From assembly GCA_001953115.1 (NCBI GenBank), contig LSSL01001666.1, forward strand, positions 1-27,260: a DNA stretch of 27,260 nucleotides, read 5' to 3'. The stretch comes from Smittium mucronatum (taxonomy: Eukaryota; Kickxellomycota; Harpellomycetes; Harpellales; Legeriomycetaceae). The notes beneath the pieces were generated by a model, which ran no database searches, was not told where the DNA came from, and saw only the letters and a list, made by a program, of their open reading frames with translations. Positions 21,699 through 27,260 of this stretch are shown here, piece after piece. Within the stretch, counting starts at the first letter, position 1; each line of letters begins with the position of its first letter. The position numbers and the translations under genes are program-made.

Positions 21699-21714
21699 GT
21701 TTGTGTGTGTGTGT
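21659..21714 (+). repeat. Compound (AT)n(TG)n microsatellite
   Basis: About 19 AT units run from 21659 to 21697, then CTGTTTGTGTGTGTGTG. It is the longest dinucleotide tract in the window. Confidence 0.92.
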
Positions 21715-22172
21715 TCTTTATGTAGATTTGATTACTATTTTTTTGTTATATTTTTTTGTGATTTTGAGCCTATGTCTCTGTGAAAAGTATTTTGATTGGA
21801 TACAATTATTGATAACATAACTAATTACGAATAAAAAAATATATAATATTTTGAAAAAACCATAGAAACCTTTTTTTTGTTTAGATAATATTTAAAAATA
21901 AATAAAACAGATCAATATAATCATTTCAATATATTAGATTATTCTTAAAAAAAATAATTAAATAATAGAATAACAAAATAAAAAAATAAAAAAACAAATG
22001 TAATTATATGCAGAATTTTTATTTTTATTAAATATATTATGTGCTGATTGATAGATCCTTACTAAATATATGAAATGTGATAAAAAGTTAAAAAATCAAT
22101 CAAATAAAAATTAAACTGATGCTATGAAGTATACAGCACCTTAATTCAATAGTTATATTTAATATGAAAAAA

Positions 22173-23355
22173 TAGTGTTTTATTGGTATATAGATATTAG
22201 GCTACCAACAAAATAAGTAAACATATTTCAAAAAAAAGAAAATTTGACTAGTAGAAGCGTTTTATCCGAATTCCTCGAACTATTATCAATTAATTCTATT
22301 TATATATAACATATCGGATATAATGATGTAAGGCCTTGATACTAAATAATCAAGTTTATTTTCGACAAATCGTGCACGTGAAAAATGTTGATTATTTTCA
22401 AAATAGTGGTTTAATTGAAATAAGTTTAGAATTTTCGAAATATGGAGTTTTTTTCAAAATAAGACTAAGTATTTAAAAAATTTAACTTATGTTAAAAAGA
22501 ACCTTGTTAATAACTATTTTTAGTTTTTTTAATTATCCGATTCAATTCAAATTGATCTAAAAAAGTCTAAATAATTTTTATCATAACAAGATAAATCAAA
22601 TAGGCTTTTCATCATCGAAACTTTTCATAATTTTTAGCAAAATATTGGTAATTATGTTATCTCTCAGGAGGTATTATTGTCAAAATAATATATTCTCAAA
22701 GCGATTGCAGCATATATTAAGCTGAGTGGCTAAAACTAGCAGTATATATATTAGCATATAGCCAAAGCGTAATAGAGTAGAAATAAAGGTAATTCTAAGA
22801 ATTTAATTTTGTCTATAGTCCCAAATTTATGTTAAATTCAGTTAAATATATCAGTGTAACATCGAAGGAAGATTAAATTCAAGAAATTTCCAGAGCCCTT
22901 ATGGAAATTTTAATCACCGAAAAATACGGTCTCCTACATAGTTTCAAACCAATTAGATATATTATGCCGATTTTAGTAAAAAAAATTAAGAATAGAGAAA
23001 TCGGGAATCCGCCAATATAATAATTTTTTTGAAAAATCCGATAGATTATTTTGAAAAAAATTCCATATTTCAAAAAATCTAAACTTATTTCAATTAAACC
23101 ACTATTTTGAAAATAATCAACATTTTTCACGAGCACGATTTGTCGAAAATAAACTTGATTATTTAGTATCAAGGCCTTACATCATTATATCCGATATGTT
23201 ATATATAAATAGAATTAATTGATAATAGTTCGAGGAATTCGGATAAAACGCTTCTACTAGTCAAATTTTCATTTTTTGAAAGATGTTAACTTATTTCGCT
23301 GGTAGCCTGATAAATATTTAATAAAAATTGCAGTATTCACGAATAAAACACGCTA
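22173..23355. repeat. Long inverted repeat with near-identical 190-bp core arms
   Basis: Left core 22241-22430 is the reverse complement of right core 23078-23267 with a single difference over 190 bases (CGTGCACGTG versus CGTGCTCGTG). Outward, a weaker match extends to about 22173 and 23355 (GTGTTTTATT, AGGCTACC). Inward it fades near 22463 and 23046. The spacer is about 600 bp. Each arm carries the same reading-frame piece (LILNNQVYFRQIV...NVDYFQNSGLIEISL). In the right arm, on the minus strand, this frame runs on into the spacer as a 97-codon open frame (22879-23172). The differences between arms outside the core are largely amino-acid changing, so the frame is not under obvious selection. 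It is probably a transposon relic duplicated in inverted orientation. Confidence 0.85.
22879..23172 (-). pseudogene. Open frame of 97 codons within the inverted repeat, probable transposon debris
   Basis: The annotated start is a TTG near the arm's AGGCCTTGATACT; no ATG opens it. The first half lies in the right arm, the second half in the spacer. It is rich in Ile, Phe and Tyr, as AT-rich DNA dictates. Residues FFKIIYRIFQK...GGFPISL resemble IKSIYRISQK...SGVPMNL encoded at 10860-11072 on the same strand, and the underlying DNA also matches, so both may descend from one mobile-element protein. I do not recognise a family. Confidence 0.3.
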
Positions 23356-23586
23356 TTTATATAGTTGTAAAAATACACAAAATTAAGCGAGAATATTTTA
23401 ATAATTTAATTAATATGTTTTATTGGAATATTATTTTTACGGAAACTTTATTAGATAATTGAAAGATTAAAATCGACGAAAATTCATTGTTATCATCCAA
23501 TAATATTATTCAAAAATAGGATCGGAATTACAAGGGATCAAATCCACCAAAAATAAGAACAGCACGCCCAAGTGGTTATCATATTC

Positions 23587-23608
23587 ATATATATATATAT
23601 ATATATAT
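23587..23608 (+). repeat. (AT)n microsatellite
   Basis: Eleven AT dinucleotides, downstream of the inverted repeat. Confidence 0.85.
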
Positions 23609-24971
23609 CATTAAACTGGATCAATAAAAATCATAAAACACTATGATAAAAACTCTTCAATATATGAATATATCAAATATTATGTTTCGAAATGTGAATT
23701 TTGCATTAGTTCTTATCTTAATCAATCCAAATTTATAAAACGTGAGTGTCATATTGAATGAATAACTAAAAAAAGTGCTTTCTAATAAGTATAAAAAGCC
23801 GCATTTATCTATAATGTGTTTTAACACTAAAAGTGAATCAATATATATTTTTTAAATAGGGCTTAAAATAAAAAATGAAAGTGAAATGTTTAGTAAATAA
23901 TACAGAAAGTTAAATAATTTTGCAAGATAAACTTCTTGGAAAAACTGGTGTGAAATAATTGAGAATAAACTGACCAAAAAAATTATATCACAAAAAATAT
24001 GAGTGTAGCTTTTTTTATTAATTCGGTTATAATTATTTGATTTTTGAAATCAAAAAATAAATAACAATATAATGATATATTAAGCCATTTTAAACCAATT
24101 TTTATCGATAAAATAAATTGATACCTTAATTGCAGTGATTATTTACATTTATTAAAATAGATAGTAAAAATAACCAAGAAAATACAATGATTTTATTAAA
24201 TATTCATATCATAAAAAAAAAAAAAGATGATAAATTGTATCAAATGAAAAAAATAAAGAGTTTGGTTTTTTACTGAATAAAAATTGTTCTTATATTAGCC
24301 TAGATAAATTTTGGACATTTAAAAAATAAATTAAAGTTAGAGCCTCTATAGCTGCAGACCAGATTTGAAAAAGCAAATTCGAAAAATTTAGCACTTTTAA
24401 AATTTATTATTAGTGATTTTTTTCATTATTATTTGGTTTTAAAATGAATATTTTAAAACTCAAGGATAAGGAATTAAGTAATTATAGTTTATTGATAATG
24501 ATATTTTGATTTCCTGAATACAATTAATTCCTATTTTTTAAATTCGATACTGTATTAGTCAATTTTCTAAACAGTTTAATTTTATTATTAAATTTCAAAA
24601 AAAAAAAATTGGATTTTTTATTCTGTATAGTAATTAATTATAAACATTACTAAACATATTATGTGTATTTTTTTATTAAGACTAATGAATTCAAGTTTTT
24701 CAATTTTTTTTTTTCAAAATGATTCTTTTAACTTTTCAAATAATGGGAGCTAAGAATCATATGTAATATAAAATATAAAATATAAAATATTTATAAATTT
24801 CATTAATTTAATAATTTATACCCATAAAAAATTGACTTTTTTCAAATTTTAACAAATTTTACTTGAGTAAATTGCTATTTATTAAATTTAAATGTATCAG
24901 TGCAAAATATTCCCATTTAAATTTATTCAAAATGATTAAACGGAAATTTTTAATAACTGAAACATAAATTC

Positions 24972-25007
24972 GTATCAAAATAAATATTTTTATTTTTATT
25001 TTTGATA
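24972..25007. repeat. Short AT-rich palindrome
   Basis: GTATCAAAATAAA pairs with TTTATTTTTGATAC, leaving a short T-rich loop. One extra T interrupts the pairing. No associated gene is seen, so it is probably just a hairpin-forming spacer sequence. Confidence 0.55.
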
Positions 25008-25296
25008 CATATCTATAGAAAAAAATTTTACATATAAATTTTAAAACCTGATAATAAATTAATATATATCTTTGAGAATAACATAATACGTAGAAATAGA
25101 TATAAAAATCTATTAACTATAAATGGATCTAAGAATAAGTAAATTAAAAAATATGTTTCAGGTGATCAGAAATATGGAGAAAAAAGTTGATATGTTAATC
25201 AATGTTAATAGGAGAGCATTTAAAATTACTTATTATTATTATTTTTTTAATATTTGGTACAAATTATTAATGTTATGATAAAGCTTAGATATGGGA

Positions 25297-25297
<1 letters not shown>

Positions 25298-25323
<26 letters not shown>
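25298..25323 (+). repeat. (AT)n microsatellite
   Basis: About thirteen AT units. Confidence 0.88.
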
Positions 25324-25328
<5 letters not shown>

Positions 25329-26120
25329 TCTCGAAAGTATATCAAAATTTTTTTTTTTTTTTATAGAAAATTAAATAAAAAAGATTTGTAATTTTAATAA
25401 ATTAATAAATTGAAATTTTCATATTTAAAATATATTACAAATATCCAATTTTTTTAAAAAATGAAACTACTTATTTTTTCATTTATATTATTTTTAAAAA
25501 TTATTAAAAAATGATTTAAAAAAAATTGAAAAAAAGTGAAAATTATTCAAAAATCTCATCTCCCAACTGCTATCTGCAGTTATAGCAACTCCACAAATCA
25601 AGGGCATAGGTTTAAGAGATTATATAATAATATTTATTGGATTATAATAAAGTATTATGAGTATCAATGTCCAAAAAACTAAACCTGATGCAAAATTTCA
25701 TTTAAATAACATAAATTTTGATTTTATTAAGAGTGTAATATTTTAAAAAAATTATCAGTTACAGTATTATATTTTTTTTGAAAAGGTTTAACTTGTATTA
25801 TTTCGTGCTATTTTAAATTAAAATTTATTTGGCATTAATTAATTTCCCATAATGATCCTATTTTTTAATTTTAAAAACTCATAATATTCGGCACATTTAA
25901 ATTAGAAGTGATGTCGAATTAAGAGTTATTGATGAGTTTTAAGACTGCTTCAATGCGAATATAAATTTATTTATCATTTTTTGGATATAAAAACATTTTA
26001 ATCTAAAAATAAAGTACCAGCCAATCTATAAACAAACCAAACCCCGATAAAAACAATTAATTTTTTCGTTCTTTTATTAATTGTTATATTTTATATGAAA
26101 ATGAATCGAATTTTTAATAA

Positions 26121-26162
26121 TTTAATAATTCAATAAATTTAATAATTCAATAAATTTAATAA
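26121..26162 (+). repeat. 17-bp tandem repeat, about 2.5 copies
   Basis: The unit TTTAATAATTCAATAAA occurs at 26121-26137 and 26138-26154 without mismatch, then as a partial copy. Confidence 0.85.
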
Positions 26163-27030
26163 GCTCCAAATCCGTACTTGAGCTCAATTATTTGAGTCTG
26201 AATCATTTTTTTTAAATAATTAAATCAAATGTTCTTAAAAATATTAATACTCCGTCATTATAAAAACGGAGACGATAAGTGACGTTATATTAAGAAAAAA
26301 AAGGTCACTTGTATTTATTGATTTGAAAAAAATTCAAAATCGGTTTTATCAGGTGGAATTGAAAAATGCGGGATATTCAAACGAATTTGAAATAAATTCC
26401 AAGTGTTAAAAGAGTAATTTTTTTTTTTAAATACAAGAGCTTTATCTGTTTTTTTTTTTCCCGATATAATAATTAAATATACATTTAAAAAAATCCCAAT
26501 TAAATATATGTTGTTATTATTATAGGAATAGTTTCCCTTATTTTTACTTTAAGCTTGGTTTAATGTTACTTGTTTAATTTAAAAATATTTTACCATAAAT
26601 CAAAAAGATAATTAAAAAATAAAATTTATTTTATCTACAGTGTTTTGAGATAATTCTTTCACTTTAGATCCCAAATTACAATAATATGGATGCATCCAAA
26701 CAGATATTTTTTGATATATATATATTTTTTTAAAATATAAAAATGGGGAGGTTTTTTCGATATATTTTTGGGTATGAAAGTTGTAAATTTGTAAGAAAAA
26801 ACGATACATATCGTCGGAATATTTTTTAGGCGATATTAATATTATATTTTGTTGTTTATTTTTTATTTTATTTTTCAAATCTCAATCAGATGTTTTATAA
26901 AACAATAAAGATATTATCTAAATTGGACATGAAATAAATTCGTTTTGAGTTGATAATTTTGTAACTATATAATTTATTTAATTCATAAACTTTTAAACGG
27001 GTTTAATTTGTGAAGCGAAGAATGCGGATT

Positions 27031-27051
27031 AAAAAAAAAAAAAAAAAAAAA
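27031..27051 (+). repeat. 21-A homopolymer
   Basis: An uninterrupted A run follows a slightly GC-richer GAAGCGAAGAATGCGGATT. It could be the poly(A) tail of a small retroposed fragment, but no poly(A) signal or source gene is evident. Confidence 0.8.
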
Positions 27052-27227
27052 GTAATTAAATGGCTGTTTATTATTAAAAGCAGTTGATTTTTATTTTATT
27101 TTAATCAATGATTAGTTTGTCTAGTTTAATACCAGCTGAAAATAATATCTAAAATATAGACATTAGCTCTGAATTAATTTAACTAAAGTAGGGATACCCA
27201 TAATTTTAAATGTGAATATGTAATTGA

Positions 27228-27260
27228 TTTTTTTTTTTTTTTATCTCGGGGGGGGGGGGG
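27228..27260 (+). repeat. Poly(T) then poly(G) at the window end
   Basis: A 15-T run (27228-27242) is followed by ATCTC and at least 13 G to the last base. A G run that breaks off the sequence in such AT-rich DNA is suspicious as a contig-end or sequencing artefact. Confidence 0.8.

Larger units (their letters stand above)
20180..22172. other. AT-rich spacer, no gene seen
   Basis: Outside the microsatellites there is only A/T-rich sequence. The slightly GC-richer stretch 21540-21655 has no readable frame. A 66-codon Phe/Leu/Tyr-rich minus frame (21036-21236) is compositional noise. Confidence 0.5.
23356..27030. other. AT-rich spacer, no convincing gene
   Basis: Apart from the microsatellites and tandem repeat listed separately, no gene is supported. 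An 88-codon Lys/Ile/Tyr-rich minus-strand frame at 26612-26878 begins with ATG but has a composition expected of random A/T-rich DNA and no recognised motif. A brief GC-richer patch at 23520-23580 is unexplained. Confidence 0.45.

Noticed and set aside
22320..22480. CRISPR-like or direct-repeat array around the 22-23 kb repeat
   Set aside because: There are only two units, in inverted orientation, with no regular spacers; this is a eukaryotic nuclear sequence.
26612..26878. 88-codon minus-strand frame
   Set aside because: Lys, Ile, Tyr and Phe dominate, as random DNA of this base composition would give; no motif, no GC rise.

Overview
The window is nuclear DNA of a fungus. The one intact gene, ATP1 (mitochondrial F1-ATPase alpha subunit), has three short spliceosomal introns (100, 67 and 73 bp), a mitochondrial presequence and strong fungal character. 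Most of the rest is extremely AT-rich (GC about 20-25% by eye, my estimate) and is littered with decayed transposons. This suggests an early-diverging, AT-rich, transposon-laden fungus (Glomeromycotina, Mucoromycota or Zoopagomycota type). The lineage is an inference that I could not test.

Layout. Positions 1-425 hold a copy of a dispersed repeat that ends in AATAAA plus a poly(A)-like tract. A small MITE-like element with CAGG...CCTG terminal inverted repeats lies at 1976-2250. A broken DDE (PIF/Harbinger, DDE_Tnp_4 type) transposase is readable on the minus strand at 3950-4839. A 5'-truncated second copy of the dispersed repeat is at 5379-5581. A diverged long inverted repeat (about 150-bp arms) lies at 7445-8300. 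From about 12.6 to 14.9 kb the plus strand is richer in GC and holds a chain of broken, coding-like fragments of unknown origin. ATP1 and its promoter occupy about 14.9-17.4 kb. Just downstream (17.68-18.58 kb) is a decayed reading frame followed by the third, longest copy of the dispersed repeat. Together they look like the 3' end of one mobile element. A second, striking inverted repeat (190-bp core arms that differ at one base) is at 22.17-23.36 kb. The remainder is AT-rich spacer with microsatellites.

The only working gene is ATP1, a housekeeping gene for oxidative phosphorylation, sitting as a GC-richer island among transposon debris. I found no operon-like gene group, CRISPR array, tRNA or rRNA gene. 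I do not see a novel multi-gene system. The points most worth following up are the near-identical inverted repeat, the dispersed polyadenylated repeat family with its attached reading frame, the transposase relic, and the unidentified coding-like debris directly upstream of ATP1.
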